Positions 25,701 to 41,400 of a stretch of DNA of 64,000 bases are shown piece by piece. A program made the translations under genes and the position numbers. The notes beneath the pieces were generated by a model that did not search any database, was not told the origin of the DNA, and saw only the letters and a program-made list of their open reading frames with translations. Origin of the DNA: Dallia pectoralis. Its lineage: Eukaryota; Chordata; Actinopteri; Esociformes; Umbridae. The stretch is from the NCBI GenBank assembly GCA_029465975.1, contig CM055730.1, positions 7,491,758 to 7,555,757 on the forward strand. The letters are read 5' to 3'. Each line of letters starts with the position of its first letter. Position 1 is the first letter of the stretch.

Positions 25701-28700
25701 GGAGGTGTCTGGTTGGCAGCATATGCTGTCCACGGCAGACTCTGTCATCTCCATCTGGTTCACTGTGCAGCGCACCTGGACCCATCTGGAGAGCATCTTC
25801 ATCGGCTCAGAGGACATCCGTTCACAACTGCCCGAAGACTCCAAACGGTTTGACAGAATCGACACAAACTTCAAGGAAATCATGGCTGAGGCAGTGAAGG
25901 TTACCAACGTGGTAGAGTCCACTAATAAGAAAGGGCTTCTGGAGGAACTGGAGGGTTTGGAGACAGGGTAAAGCAACTATGTAGGACAGCTATAGGTTCA
26001 TGATATACTGTGCCAATTCTTGACTCATATTTGATTGTGTGATGTTCCTTAGACTGTCTTTGTGTGAGAAGGCTCTGTCTGAGTACCTGGAAACAAAGCG
26101 TCTAGCCTTTCCCAGGTTCTACTTTGTATCCTCTGCTGACCTGCTAGACATACTGTCCAATGGAAACAATCCTGTTGAGGTATGCTTCAAGGAAGCCAAT
26201 ACAGATACAAAGCATAGCAACAGACCACTAAGTGACATGCTCTTTCACAATCAGCCAGCAGCAAACTATAAAATACGTTAGCAGGATCCAGACTTTCAAT
26301 ATGTCAGTGTACAAATAAAAGACCAATACATTCCTTTTACACAATGTGACTTAACATTTAATTAAATAAGTCATATATTATCTCCAGTTTGTAATGCCTG
26401 TGTTCTTATCTGCAGGTCAGCAAACACCTTTCCAAACTGTTTGATAGCCTGTCCAACCTCAAGTTCAAGCCAGATGAGAGTGGCAAGCTTACCAAGGTGG
26501 CACTGGGCATGTGGAGTGAAGAGATTGAATATGTCACATTTGACAAGGAATGTGACTGCTCAGGACAGGTATTTAAACATACTACTGTAAACATACAAGT
26601 ACACTACTGTGAATGTCTATTTCATGGCTCAGACACAGCTTGGATTGTTACCGTAGGACTTTCTATGCTGAAGTCAGTATAGAGATGCAATATTTGGAGA
26701 TGCTTCTTCTGCTTTTGGGTGCAGGTGGAGATGTGGCTAAACCGTGTGTTGGAGAGGATGTGTGCCACTCTGAGGATGGAGTTTGGCGACGCCGTCCAGG
26801 CCTATGAAGAGAAACCCAGAGAGCAGTGGTTGTTTGACTACCCAGCACAGGTCTGTACGCTGACTGCTGTCCAGGTTAAGTCCATTCAAACTCATGCACA
26901 TAATTCACAATTGCATATTCATATCTCAACCTGTGTTTTGTGTTGCAGATTGCCCTAGCCACTACACAGATCTGGTGGGCCACGGAGGTGGGCATAGCAT
27001 TCACGAGGTTGGAGGAGGGTTTTGAAAACGCCATGAAAGACTACTTCAAGAAACAAGTGTGCCAGCTCAACACCCTGATCACACTACTGATCGGAGAGTT
27101 GACCAGAGAAGAACGTCAGAAGATCATGACCATCTGTACCATCGACGTTCATGCTCGAGACGTAGTCGCTAAACTTATTAGCACCAAGGCAAGCCTAACC
27201 CTCTCCAGCTGTACAGTTGGGAACCAGAAAAACTGGTCAATGCTAGCGCGTCTGTAGCTTTTGTTTGCTAGGATTGTGGGTATTTTGGCTACATGCTCTG
27301 TCTTGTGTTTTTCTTTTAGATTGATAATGTTGGGGCGTTCATGTGGCAATCTCAGCTGAGGCATCGCTGGGATGAGCATAATAAACATTGCTTGGCCAAC
27401 ATCTGTGACGCCCAGTTTAGGTACTCTTATGAGTACCTGGGAAACACCCCTCGATTGGTCATCACCCCTCTGACTGACAGGTGCAGACTTGCAAAGGCAA
27501 TCTTAGTTCTATCTGTTCTGTAAGGTTTTACGTTATGTTGTGGATGAGCTAATGCATGAAGGGTTTGCTTTGCACTAGATGTTACATCACACTGACCCAG
27601 TCTCTCCATCTTATCATGGGTGGGGCTCCGGCTGGTCCTGCCGGTACCGGGAAAACTGAGACCACTAAGGATTTGGGTCGAGCCCTTGGCATTATGGTCT
27701 ATGTATTCAATTGTTCCGAGCAAATGGACTACAAAGTGAGTCAGTTTTACAAAGTTATTATTGTATTGAAATGCAATGCATTTCGCTTTGGTTTCTGATT
27801 GGGCCTCATATTGTGTGGTTTTGCCAGTCTTGTGGAGACATCTATAAGGGTTTGGCTCAGACTGGTGCCTGGGGCTGCTTTGATGAGTTCAATCGAATTT
27901 CGGTGGAGGTGTTGTCTGTCATCGCAGTACAGGTATGATCTTCTGTCTCTACATCTGATGATATCTATCTGATGACCTCTATCTCTACACCTGATGATAT
28001 CTATCTGATGACTTCTATCTCTACATCTGATGATATCTATCTGATGACCTCTATCTCTACATCTGATGATATATATCTGATGATCTCTATCTCTACACCT
28101 GATAATATCTGTCTGATGACTTTTATCTCTACATCTGATGATATCTATCTGATGACTTCTATCTCTACCTCTGATAATATCTGTCTGATGACTTTTATCT
28201 CTACATCTGATGGTATCTATCTGATGACTTCTATCTCTACCTCTGATAATATCTGTCTGATGACTTCTATCTCTACATCTGATGGTATCTATCTGATGAC
28301 TTCTATCTCTACATCTGATGATATCTGTCTGATGACTTCTATCTCTACACCACAAAGCTCCAACTACCCCAAATGTTCTTTCTTTCCTCTTTTCCTTCCA
28401 CCTTCTTTCTTTTTTTCTCAACATGCCTATCTCCCTGCCTCCACATTAACATTGATTTCTCCTTCCATGCAGGTGAAGTCTGTTCAGGATGCAATCAGAG
28501 ACAAGAAGACCATTTTTAACTTCCTGGGTAAATTCATCAAGCTGATCCCAACTGTGGGAGCCTTCATCACCATGAACCCTGGCTACGCTGGCCGTGCAGA
28601 GCTACCAGAGAACCTCAAAGCTTTATTTAGGTACCATAGACCCACTGGATCTTTCCCTGCAACTCTTCATAGCACCAACTCAATCTCTTTCTGTCTCTTC

Positions 28701-31700
28701 TTCTGTTTATCAGCAACTTCCTTACTCAGTAACTATCTTGTATCTCTCGTGTATCCCTATTTTATACCGGTCTCCTTTCTGTAGGCCATGTGCCATGGTG
28801 GTGCCAGACTTTGAGTTAATCTGTGAGATCATGCTGGTTGCTGAAGGCTTTATTGACGCCAGAATCCTGGCCAGAAAGTTCATCACCCTATACACCCTCT
28901 GCAAAGAGCTGCTCTCTAAACAGGTACAGTAGCTGTTTTGTGCCTGGGGCAAGCAGCAACATAGCAACTGTTTTGTCTTTCTAATCAGTTAGAAAACTAT
29001 CACTACGAATTGCATAGAAACAATTGTAAGCGCTGGCCTCCGATGCACCTATACTAGTTAAACCAGGAATCAATTATCAATGTACTATTTCAGTCAATTG
29101 CATGGATTTGAATTCTTTACAGTTTTCTTTTGCATTAAGTTGTGTGGAATACAATTTCAGCTCAATACATTATTTATTTTCAACATATTGATTTTTAAAC
29201 TGGTGGGTGTAGTAAAAAAATCAAACATAATAGCTCAAAGTCTATTAAATTTGTCAATTGTTTTCTTTGTTGTGTGTGTGTGTGTGTGTGTGTGTGTACA
29301 GGACCACTACGACTGGGGTCTGCGTGCCATTAAGTCTGTGCTGGTGGTGGCTGGCTCTCTGAAGAGAGGAGACCCTAGCCGCCCGGAGGACCAGGTTTTA
29401 ATGAGAGCTCTACGAGACTTTAATGTCCCAAAGATCGTGATGGATGACACACCCGTGTTCTTGGGACTGATCGGAGACCTGTTCCCTGCTCTGGACGTCC
29501 CAAGGAAGAGAGACCTGGAATTTGAGAAGGTCTTAGGCACATGCACAGTCACACAGTCTCATACTTAACTCTACTGGTTGATCCTCATGCAAATTCAGAT
29601 GGTTGGTGTCTGTTTCTCAGGTTGTCAGGCAGTCAGTGTTGGACCTGAAGCTGCAGGCAGAAGATAGTTTTGTCCTAAAGGTGGTTCAGCTGGAGGAGCT
29701 CCTGGCAGTCCGTCACTCCGTCTTTATCATCGGCAACGCCGGTACTGGCAAGTCCAAGGTACCAGAACCCCTGACCTCTCCTCCATCTACTGTGATCTGC
29801 TCTTCGTTTATGTTCCCTAGTCAAAAGTAGCGCACTAAATAAGCCTTATAATTGATGTTAAATTCTTCGTTTTAGCTTGTCACCACTGTGTTGTATCTCC
29901 AGGTGATGCGCTCACTGAATAAGACCTATCAAAACATGAAGAGGAAACCGGTGATTGTGGACCTCGACCCCAAGGCTGTCACCTGTGATGAGCTGTTTGG
30001 AATCATCAACCCAGCCACCCGAGAATGGAAAGACGGTATGATGGAAGTAGTTGACCTTAATACAGCCGAAATTCAGATTTCAGATTTGTTTTTTAACCCT
30101 ATTACTGAAAAGCATTTTGAATATTTTTGACGATATCTCCTGATCCAAAAAGCACAAAAACGCATAACTAACGATGATGAGCTTTACTAACACAGGTGAA
30201 AATATCTTTCACACCACTGACATTTTGTTTCAACCAGCTTTGCTGAATGCACTTTTACAAAGTCAGTTTGAGTTACCACAAGGAAAAAGCTCAAATGTAA
30301 AATGCAATGTTGGTTTCAGGTCTTTTCTCCTGTGTAATGAGAGACCTAGCCATAATCAGCCATGACGGACCCAAGTGGATTGTGTTGGACGGAGACATCG
30401 ACCCGATGTGGATTGAGTCCCTCAACACTGTTATGGATGACAACAAGGTTGGTAGTTGTGTGGCTGGACCATACAGGGCTGACAGTTTGTTTGCATATTA
30501 TTGATGTTACTGTATGAATAGTGAAAGCTCTAATTCAGGCCCCCACATTGTTCCCTGTATGTCCCACTTGTCTATATTTTCAGGTCTTGACTCTGGCCAG
30601 TAACGAGCGAATCCCTCTCAACTCCACCATGCGTCTTCTATTTGAGATTAAAGACCTGAGAACGGCCACTCCAGCAACTGTGTCCCGCGCTGGAATTCTC
30701 TTCATTAATCCTGCTGACCTGGGCTGGAGCCCGTTAGTAACATTCTACACATCCCCCTACACACCTCCTTACACATTCATCCACACATCCCCCTACACAC
30801 CTCCTTACACATTCATCCACACACTCCCCTAAACACCTCCTTACACATCCCCCTACACACCTCCTTACACATCCCCCTAAACACCTCCTTACACATTCCT
30901 CGAAACATTCCCCTACACACCACCCAACACATTCATCTACACATCCTCGACACACCTCCTTACACATCCATCTACACATTTATGTGTAGACAATTCTCAC
31001 ACATCTTCCCACACCTCCTTATACATCTACTTTAACTTCTCCTTAAATATCCTCTTACTCACATTCTTAGAAGTACAAATCCTAAATTGCCACCTATTTC
31101 TACACCTCTTAGGCTGATACCTGAATGACTGTTTTTTCTGTCTGTCCTGGTTCCATCAGAGTAGTGACTAGCTGGATTGAGAAGCGAGAGGTCCAGTCTG
31201 AGAAGGCCAATCTGTTTATACTGTTTGACAAGTATCTGCCCACCTGTCTGGAGAAGCTCAAGTTTGGCTTCAAGAAGATCACTCCTATCCCAGAGGTGAC
31301 ACTGGTCCAAACCCTGCTCTACTTCATGGAGTTTCTGCTGGTGCCTGAGAACACCCCGCCTGACTGCAACAAGGAACTCTACGAGCTCTACTTTGTCTTT
31401 GCCTGTGTCTGGGCTTTTGGAGGAGCCATGTTCCAAGACCAGGTAGCTAACCAATCGGGACTTTAGTTTCATCCTCAAGGTCTGTGTCTGAAAAAATACC
31501 AGTGCCCTATATAACCATTTCAAAAACAGTCACAGTATTATTTTTTTTAAGTGCACTCTCCCTCACTAATTTAAGAGGAATGGTGGCACTTAGAGATTGT
31601 GCTGAGTTTAATCTAAGGGGTCTCTATGTATTTGTTTCGTAGCTGACAGACTACCGTGTGGAGTTCAGTAAGTGGTGGGTGAATGAATTTAAAACCATTA

Positions 31701-32404
31701 AGTTCCCATCAGCGGGGACTGTGTTTGACTACTACATCGACAGAGACTCCAAGAAGTTCCAGCCCTGGACAGAGTTGGTACCCAAATTCCAACTGGATCC
31801 AGACCTCCCACTGCAGGTCAGTCAGTCTGCCTGTCCTTGTCTCTCTCCTCAGGAACGTCCTTACTAGACTTCAGGTAGAAGTGTTCATTGGATGACCTCT
31901 TTTCTTCATAGGCGTCTTTGGTGCACACAGCTGAGACCATACGTATCCGGTACTTCATGGACAAGCTGATGCAGAGGAAATGTCCGGTGATGTTGGTGGG
32001 CAACGCAGGCAGCGGGAAGTCCGTCCTAATGGGAGACAAGCTCCGCAGCCTCAGCACTGATCAGTATGTGGTCCAGTCTGTACCCTTTAACTTCTACACC
32101 ACCTCAGCCATGCTGCAGGCCATCCTGGAGAAACCCCTGGAGAAGAAGGCAGGCCGGAACTACGGCCCCCCAGGCAACAGGAGTCTTGTTTACTTCATAG
32201 ATGACATGAACATGCCGGAGGTGGATAAATACTTCACTGTGGCTCCGCACACACTCATCCGCCAACACATGGACCACGGACACTGGTACGACCACTACTA
32301 CACAACTACAGCATAACCAAACACACACACACACACACACACACACCTTCTGTTACACTTTAGTACTCCACTGGTACGACCACTACTACACAACTACAGC
32401 ATAA

Positions 32405-32442
<38 letters not shown>

Positions 32443-35400
32443 TCTGTTACACTTTAGTACTCCACTGGTACGACCACTACTACACAACTACAGCATAACC
32501 ACACACACACACCTTCTGTTACACTTTAGTACTCCACTGGTACGACCACTACTACACAACTACAGCATAACCACACACACACACCTTCTGTTACACTTTA
32601 GTACTCCACTGGTACGACCACTACTACACAACTACAGCATAACCACACACACACACACACACACCTTCTGTTACACTTTAGTACTCCACTGGTACGACCA
32701 CTACTACACAACTACAGCATAACCACACACACACACACACTTCTGTTACACTTTAGTACTCCACTGGTACGACCACTACTACACAACTACAGCATAACCA
32801 CACACACACACACACACACACCTTCTGTTACACTTTAGTACTCCACTGGTACGACCACTACTACACAACTACAGCATAACCACACACACACACACACACC
32901 TTCTGTTACACTTTAGTACTCCACTGGTACGACCACTACTACACAACTACAGCATAACCACACACACACACACACACCTTCTGTTACACTTTAGTACTCC
33001 ACTGGTACGACCACTACTACACAACTACAGCATAACCACACACACACACACACACACCTTCTGTTACACTTTAGTACTCCACTGGTACGACCACTACTAC
33101 ACAAATACAGCATAACCACACACACACACACACACACCTTCTGTTACACTTTAGTACTCCACTGGTACGACCACTACTACACAAATACAGCACTACTACA
33201 CAACTAACCACACACACACACACACACACACCTTCTGTTACACACACCTTCTGTTACACTTTAGTACTCCACTGGTACGACCACTACTACACAACTACAG
33301 CATAACCACACACACACACACCTTCTGTTACACTTTAGTACTCCACTGGTACGACCACTACTACACAACTACAGCATAACCACACACACACACACCTTCT
33401 GTTACACTTTAGTACTCCACTGGTACGACCACTACTACACAACTACAGCATAACCACACACACACACACACACCTTCTGTTACACTTTAGTACTCCACTG
33501 GTACGACCACTACTACACAACTACAGCATAACCACAACACACACACACACACACACTTCTGTTACACTTTAGTACTCCACTGGTACGACCACTACTACAC
33601 AACTACAGCATAACCACACACACACACACACACACTTCTGTTACACTTTAGTACTCCACTGGTACGACCACTACTACACAACTACAGCATAACCACACAC
33701 ACACACACCTTCTGTTACACTTTAGTACTCCACTGGTACGACCACTACTACACAACTACAGCATAACCACACACACACACACCTTCTGTTACACTTTAGT
33801 ACTCCACTGGTACGACCACTACTACACAACTACAGCATAACCACACACACACACACACACACCTTCTGTTACACTTTAGTACTCCACTGGTACGACCACT
33901 ACTACACAACTACAGCATAACTCCACTGGTACGACACTACACACACACACACACCTTCTGTTACACTTTAGTACTCCACTGGTACGACCACTACTACACA
34001 ACTACAGCATAACCACACACACACACACACACCTTCTGTTACACTTTAGTACTCCACTGGTACGACCACTACTACACAACTACAGCATAACCACACACAC
34101 ACACACACCACCTTCTGTTACACTTTAGTACTCCACTGGTACGACCACTACTACACAACTACAGCATAACCACACACACACACACACCTTCTGTTACACT
34201 TTAGTACTCCACTGGTACGACCACTACTACACAACTACAGCATAACCACCACACACACACACACCTTCTGTTACACTTTAGTACTCCACTGGTACGACCA
34301 CTACTACACAACTACAGCATAACCACACACACACACACACACCTTCTGTTACACTTTAGTACTCCACTGGTACGACCACTACTACACAACTACAGCATAA
34401 CCACACACACACACACACACCTTCTGTTACACTTTAGTACTCCACTGGTACGACCACTACTACACAACTACAGCATAACCAAACACACACACACCTTCTG
34501 TTACACTTTAGTACTCCACTGGTACGACCACTACTACACAACTACAGCATAACCAAACACACACACACCTTCTGTTACACTTTAGTACTCCACTGGTACG
34601 ACCACTACTACACAACTACAGCATAACCACACACACACACACACACCTTCTGTTACACTTTAGTACTCCACTGGTACGACCACTACTACACAACTACAGC
34701 ATAACCACACACACACACACCTTCTGTTACACTTTAGTACTCCACTGGTACGACCACTACTACACAACTACAGCATAACCAAACACACACACACACACCT
34801 TCTGTTACACTTTAACTACTGGTACAGCATAACCACACACACACACACACACCTTCTGTTACACTTTAGTACTCCACTGGTACGACCACTACTACACAAC
34901 TACAGCATAACCACACACACACACACACACCTTCTGTTACACTTTAGTACTCCACTGGTACGACCACTACTACACAACTACAGCATAACCACACACACAC
35001 ACACACACCTTCTGTTACACTTTAGTACTCCACTGGTACGACCACTACTACACAACTACAGCATAACCACACACACACACACCACACCTTCTGTTACACT
35101 TTAGTACTCCACTGGTACGACCACTACTACACAACTACAGCATAACCACACACACACACACACACCTTCTGTTACACTTTAGTACTCCACTGGTACGACC
35201 ACTACTACACAACTACAGCATAACCACACACACACACACACCTTCTGTTACACTTTAGTACTCCACTGGTACGACCACTACTACACAACTACAGCATAAC
35301 CACACACACACACACACCTTCTGTTACACTTTAGTACTCCACTGGTACGACCACTACTACACAACTACAGCATAACCAAACACACACACACCACCTTCTG

Positions 35401-38400
35401 TTACACTTTAGTACTCCACTGGTACGACCACTACTACACAACTACAGCATAACCACACACACACACACACTTCTGTTACACTTAAACACACACACACCTT
35501 CTGTTACACTTTAGTACTCCACTGGTACGACCACTACTACACAACTACAGCATAAATCCAAACACATACACACACCTTCTGTTACACTGGAACTACACAA
35601 CTACAGCATAACCAAACGACACTACTACACACCACTACAGCATAACCACCACACACACACCTTCTGTTACACTTTAGTACTCCACTGGTACACTCACTAC
35701 TACACAACTACAGCATAACCAAACACACACACACCTTCTGTTACACTTTAGTACCCACTGGTACGACCACTACTACACAACTACAGCATAACCAAACACA
35801 CACACACACCTTCTGTTACACTTTAGTACTCCACTGGTACGACCACTACTACACAACTACAGCATAACCAAACACACACACACACCTTCTGTTACACTTT
35901 AGTACTCCACTGGTACGACCACTACTACACAACTACAGCATAACCACACACACACACCTTTCTGTTACACTTTAGTACTCCACTGGTACGACTACTACAC
36001 AACTACAGCATAACCAAACACACACACACCTTCTGTTACACTTTAGTACTCCACTGGTACGACCACTACTACACAACTACAGCATAACCACACACACACA
36101 CCTTCTGTTACACTTTAACCCACTGGTACGACCACTACTACACAACTACAGCATAACCAAACACACACACACCTTCTGTTACACTTTAGTACTCCACTGG
36201 TACGACCACTACTACACAACTACAGCATAACCAAACACACACACCTTCTGTTACACTTTAGTACTCCACTGGTACGACCACTACTACACAACTACAGCAT
36301 AACCACACACACACACCTTCTGTTACACTTTAGTACTCCACTGGTACGACCACTACTACACAACTACAGCATAACCAAACACACACACACCTTCTGTTAC
36401 ACTTTAGTACTCCACTGGTACGACCACTACTACACAACTACAGCATAACCAAACACACACACACCTTCTGTTACACTTTAGTACTCCACTGGTACGACCA
36501 CTACTACACAAACACACACACACCTACAGCATAACCACACACACACACACCTTCTGTTACACTTTAGTACTCCACTGGTACGACCACTACTACACAACTA
36601 CAGCATAACCAAACACACACACACCTTCTGTTACAACACAACTACAGCATAACCACACACACACTGGTACACCACTACTTCTGTTACACACACACACACC
36701 TTCTGTTACACTTTAGTACTCCACTGGTACGACCACTACTACACAACTACAGCATAACCAAACACACACACACACCTTCTGTTACACTTTAGTACTCCAC
36801 TGGTACGACCACTACTACACAACTACAGCATAACCAAACACACACACACCTTCTGTTACACTTTAGTACTCCACTGGTACGACCACTACTACACAACTAC
36901 AGCATAACCAAACACACACACACCTTCTGTTACACTTTAGTACTCCACTGGTACGACCACTACTACACAACTACAGCATAACCAAACACACACACCTTCT
37001 GTTACACTTTAGTACTCCACTGGTACGACCACTACTACACAACTACAGCATAACCAAACACACACACACCTTCTGTTACACTTTAGTACTCCACTGGTAC
37101 GACCACTACTACACAACTACAGCATAACCAAACACACACACACCTTCTGTTACACTTTAGTACTCCACTGGTACGACCACTACTACACAACTACAGCATA
37201 ACCAAACACACACACACCTTCTGTTACACTTTAGTACTCCACTGGTACGACCACTACTACACAACTACAGCATAACCAAACACACACACACCTTCTGTTA
37301 CACTTTAGTACTCCACTGGTACGACCACTACTACACAACTACAGCATAACCACACACACACACACACACCTTCTGTTACACTTTAGTACTCCACTGGTAC
37401 GACCACTACTACACAACTACAGCATAACCAAACACACACACACCTTCTGTTACACTTTAGTACTCCACTGGTACGACCACTACTACACAACTACAGCATA
37501 ACCAACACACACACACACACCTTCTGTTACACTTTAGTACTCCACTGGTACGACCACTACTACACAACTACAGCATAACCACACACACACACACACACCT
37601 TCTGTTACACTTTAGTACTCCACTGGTACGACCACTACTACACAACTACAGCATAACCAACACACACACACACTTCTGTTACACTTTAGTACTCCACTGG
37701 TACGACCACTACTACACAACTACAGCATAACCAAACACACACACACACTTCTGTTACACTTTAGTACTCCACTGGTACGACCACTACTACACAACTACAG
37801 CATAACCAAACACACACACACCTTCTGTTACACTTTAGTACTCCACTGGTACGACCACTACTACACAACTACAGCATAACCAAACACACACACACCTTCT
37901 GTTACACTTTAGTACTCCACTGGTACGACCACTACTACACAACTACAGCATAACCAAACACACACACACCTTCTGTTACACTTTAGTACTCCACTGGTAA
38001 CCAAACACACACACACTACTAGTACACAACTACAGCATAACCACACACACACACACCTTCTGTTACACTTTAGTACTCCACTGGTACGACCACTACTACA
38101 CAACTACAGCATAACCAAACACACACACACACCTTCTGTTACACTTTAGTACTCCACTGGTACGACCACTACTACACAACTACAGCATAACCAAACACAC
38201 ACACACACCTTCTGTTACACTTTAGTACTCCACTGGTACGACCACTACTACACAACTACAGCATAACCACACACACACACACCTTCTGTTACACTTTAGT
38301 ACTCCACTGGTACGACCACTACTACACAACTACAGCATAACCAAACACACACACACCTTCTGTTACACTTTAGTACTCCACTGGTACGACCACTACTACA

Positions 38401-41400
38401 CAACTACAGCATAACCAAACACACACACCTTCTGTTACACTTTAGTACTCCACTGGTACGACCACTACTACACAACTACAGCATAACCAAACACACACAC
38501 ACCTTCTGTTACACTTTAGTACTCCACTGGTACGACCACTACTACACAAATACAGCATAACCAAACACACACACACCTTCTGTTACACTTTAGTACTCCA
38601 CTGGTACTCACTACTGGTACAGCATAACCAAACACACACCTTCTGTTACACTTTAGTACTCCACTGGTACGACCACTACTACACAAATACAGCACCACAC
38701 ACACACACACCTACTGTTACACTTTAGTACTCCACTGGTACGAACCACACACAACACACACACACCTTCTGTTACACTTTAGTACAGCACTAACCACTAC
38801 TACACATAACCACACACACACACACACACACCTTCTGTTACACTTTAGTACTCCACTGGTACGACCACTACTACACAAATACAGCATAACCACACACACA
38901 CACCTTCTGTTACACTTTAGTACTCCACTGGTACGACCACTACTACACAACTACAGCATAACCACACACACACACACACCTTCTGTTACACTGTAGTACT
39001 CCACTGGCTCCGTCTCACCCATCTAACTGACTGTACAGGTACGACAGAGCCAAGCTAACTCTAAAGGACATCCATAACTGCCAGTACGTGGCCTGTATGA
39101 ACCCCACAGCAGGCAGCTTCACAATAAACTCTCGGCTACAGGTACGAGCCATGAACAGATGGAGAAGAAGAGTCTAGTAGAAACGTTCTTCCATTTATGA
39201 CTGCTATTATTACTACAACAGTGTTATTGTGTGTGGTCCTGTAACCCTAACCCCTCATCTCGCTTTCTCCCCCCCCCCCTTCTTTCCTGACTCCTTTAGA
39301 GGCACTTCTGTGTGTTTGCGGTGAGTTTCCCGGGTCAGGACTCACTCCACAGCATCTATAATACCATTTTCTCCCAACATCTGGAGATGTACAGCTTTCT
39401 CCCCGCCGTCAAGAAGTTTTGCTCTACACTAGTCACCTCCGCAATCAGTAAGAACACCACATGTATTACTTATTAATGTGTGTAAAATGTTTATAGATAT
39501 AAAAACAGTTCAATATATACACTGATGAGCCAAAGTTTGACGAGCTCCAGAACATCACAGGGGTCATAGTGGAGATTCTGACCGGTCTGCAGCTACACAG
39601 GCCCATACGCAGCAGGGTGCGATGCACTGTGTGTTTTGACACATTCATCCTGTAACCAACATGAAACATTTCTGTGAGTCGTGCCACATTCAACCTTCTG
39701 TCAGTTTGGACCAGATGGGATAGCTTTTGTTGCTCTTGCGCATCAATGATCCTTGGTTGAGATTTGTCCCTCCACGGACCCCTGTGGCAGATCATTAAGA
39801 CTGTATTGTTAAACTCGGGCTGAGTCCGACACATTTCTGTTTGAACCCGTCCTGAACCAGATCATAATAATTTTACAAATTAAGACCGACCCGATCAGGT
39901 CCTGTCAGGTTCCGCCTGGTTTGGGCAGAGATCTGAAGCTTTACTAAGACTTCCCTCATATCTTATGCCATGCCAACAGATCTCTTGGCAGTTGTTGCAT
40001 TCCTGGGCATAAGTGAGCTAACCGAAACTCTCCCAAGAGAGCAGCCCATTGATAAGCTCTTGCGCAAGTTCTTCAAAGCCCTCGTCATTCATCACATTAA
40101 AAGGCCTAATATCTTTGAAACAAAAGCTGATGCGCTTCTCAGTCAACGTTTGCTTCACTCTTAAGGGGGTGGCTTTACCTGAAATGCCATGGTTGTTTGG
40201 GCCTGGTCTGTCGAACCGCCTCGATCAGCATGTCTTTGCATTGTTGAATTGCCTGTCGTATTTCAGGAGACTGAAAACTTTGACCATTTTGCATTGCACA
40301 TAACTAACTGGTATATTATTTTGATTATGAACATTGTTGAAATATTTCCACTCCTCCGACTTCAGTCTCTTTTTATTCTGGTCAGACAAATTCTAATCGC
40401 CCGAGGCCAATCGTCTTTTCACCTCCTCAGAATCCATTTTCAAATTGATCAGTGACAGTGAGAGGGAAGCTGATGTGACATAAGTTCCTTATACTTAACA
40501 CGCTGCAATAAAAAAATATTTATACAGATATATATACATATTTTTACTCAATAATTGACAGTTTCGAAACGGGTCGGAAGCTGTGTCCGGTGAAATATTT
40601 GACAAATTACGACCTACTCAACCCAAACCCACCGGGTCCCGACTGGTTCGGTCAGAGATCTCAAGCTTGACTCTTGTCAAAGTTGCTCAGGTCTTTACTG
40701 ATTGTTTCGCTTACTTAATCAGAGCCGTTTTGGCTCGTCAGTGTAAGCCTTCAATATTGTGCTGTGTGTCCTTTTACGTGTGTGTATATTTATGTGTCTG
40801 TCTCCAGTGTTCCACAACAGGATCTCCACGTCCTTTCTCCCCACGGCTGTCAAGTTCCATTATGTCTTCAACCTCAGAGATCTCTCCAATATCTTTCAGG
40901 TAAGAGGTCTCTTGTCTGTATATGTGTAAATTCATGTCTATGAGATGATGAATTGTCATAATGTCCCTCTATCTCCTGTCCTCTGAAGGGTCTACTGTTT
41001 TCCACACCAGAATGTGTGAAGGCCCCAGCCGAGCTGGTGAGACTGTGGCTGCACGAGTGTAATCGTGTCTACAGAGATAAGCTAGTGGATGAGAAGGACA
41101 TCGAGCTGTTTGCCAACATCCAGGGTGCTGTCTGCCACAAGTGCTTTGAGGTACGACACACACACACTTCCATATTTTTTAAACTTTTATCAAAGCAGTT
41201 AATTAAGTAAATAGGTATTTCTTACTGATCATATTGGGTTGTGTTTTCCTGCAGGATATAGATGCTGGTTTCCTCTTTCAGAATCCCAACATCTTTTGTC
41301 ACTTCTCACATGGCATCGGTGAGCCCAAGTACTTTCCGATCCCAGACTGGGGGTCTCTAAACAAGCTGCTACTGGAGGGCCTGGACAGCTACAATGATGT

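Noticed and set aside
27747..28784. ORFs of 225 and 270 codons on opposite strands (CRDRSHQ and STSDDIYLM repeats)
   Set aside because: The 36-bp repeat is divisible by three and keeps frames open. The region is DNAH17 intron 35.
32286..39007. CRISPR-like array of regular repeats
   Set aside because: The units are contiguous tandem repeats with CA-tract length variation rather than unique spacers, in a vertebrate intron with no cas genes.
39970..40455. Small ORFs suggesting a host gene in DNAH17 intron 47
   Set aside because: They lie inside a nested mobile insertion with direct repeats and show no recognisable domain.
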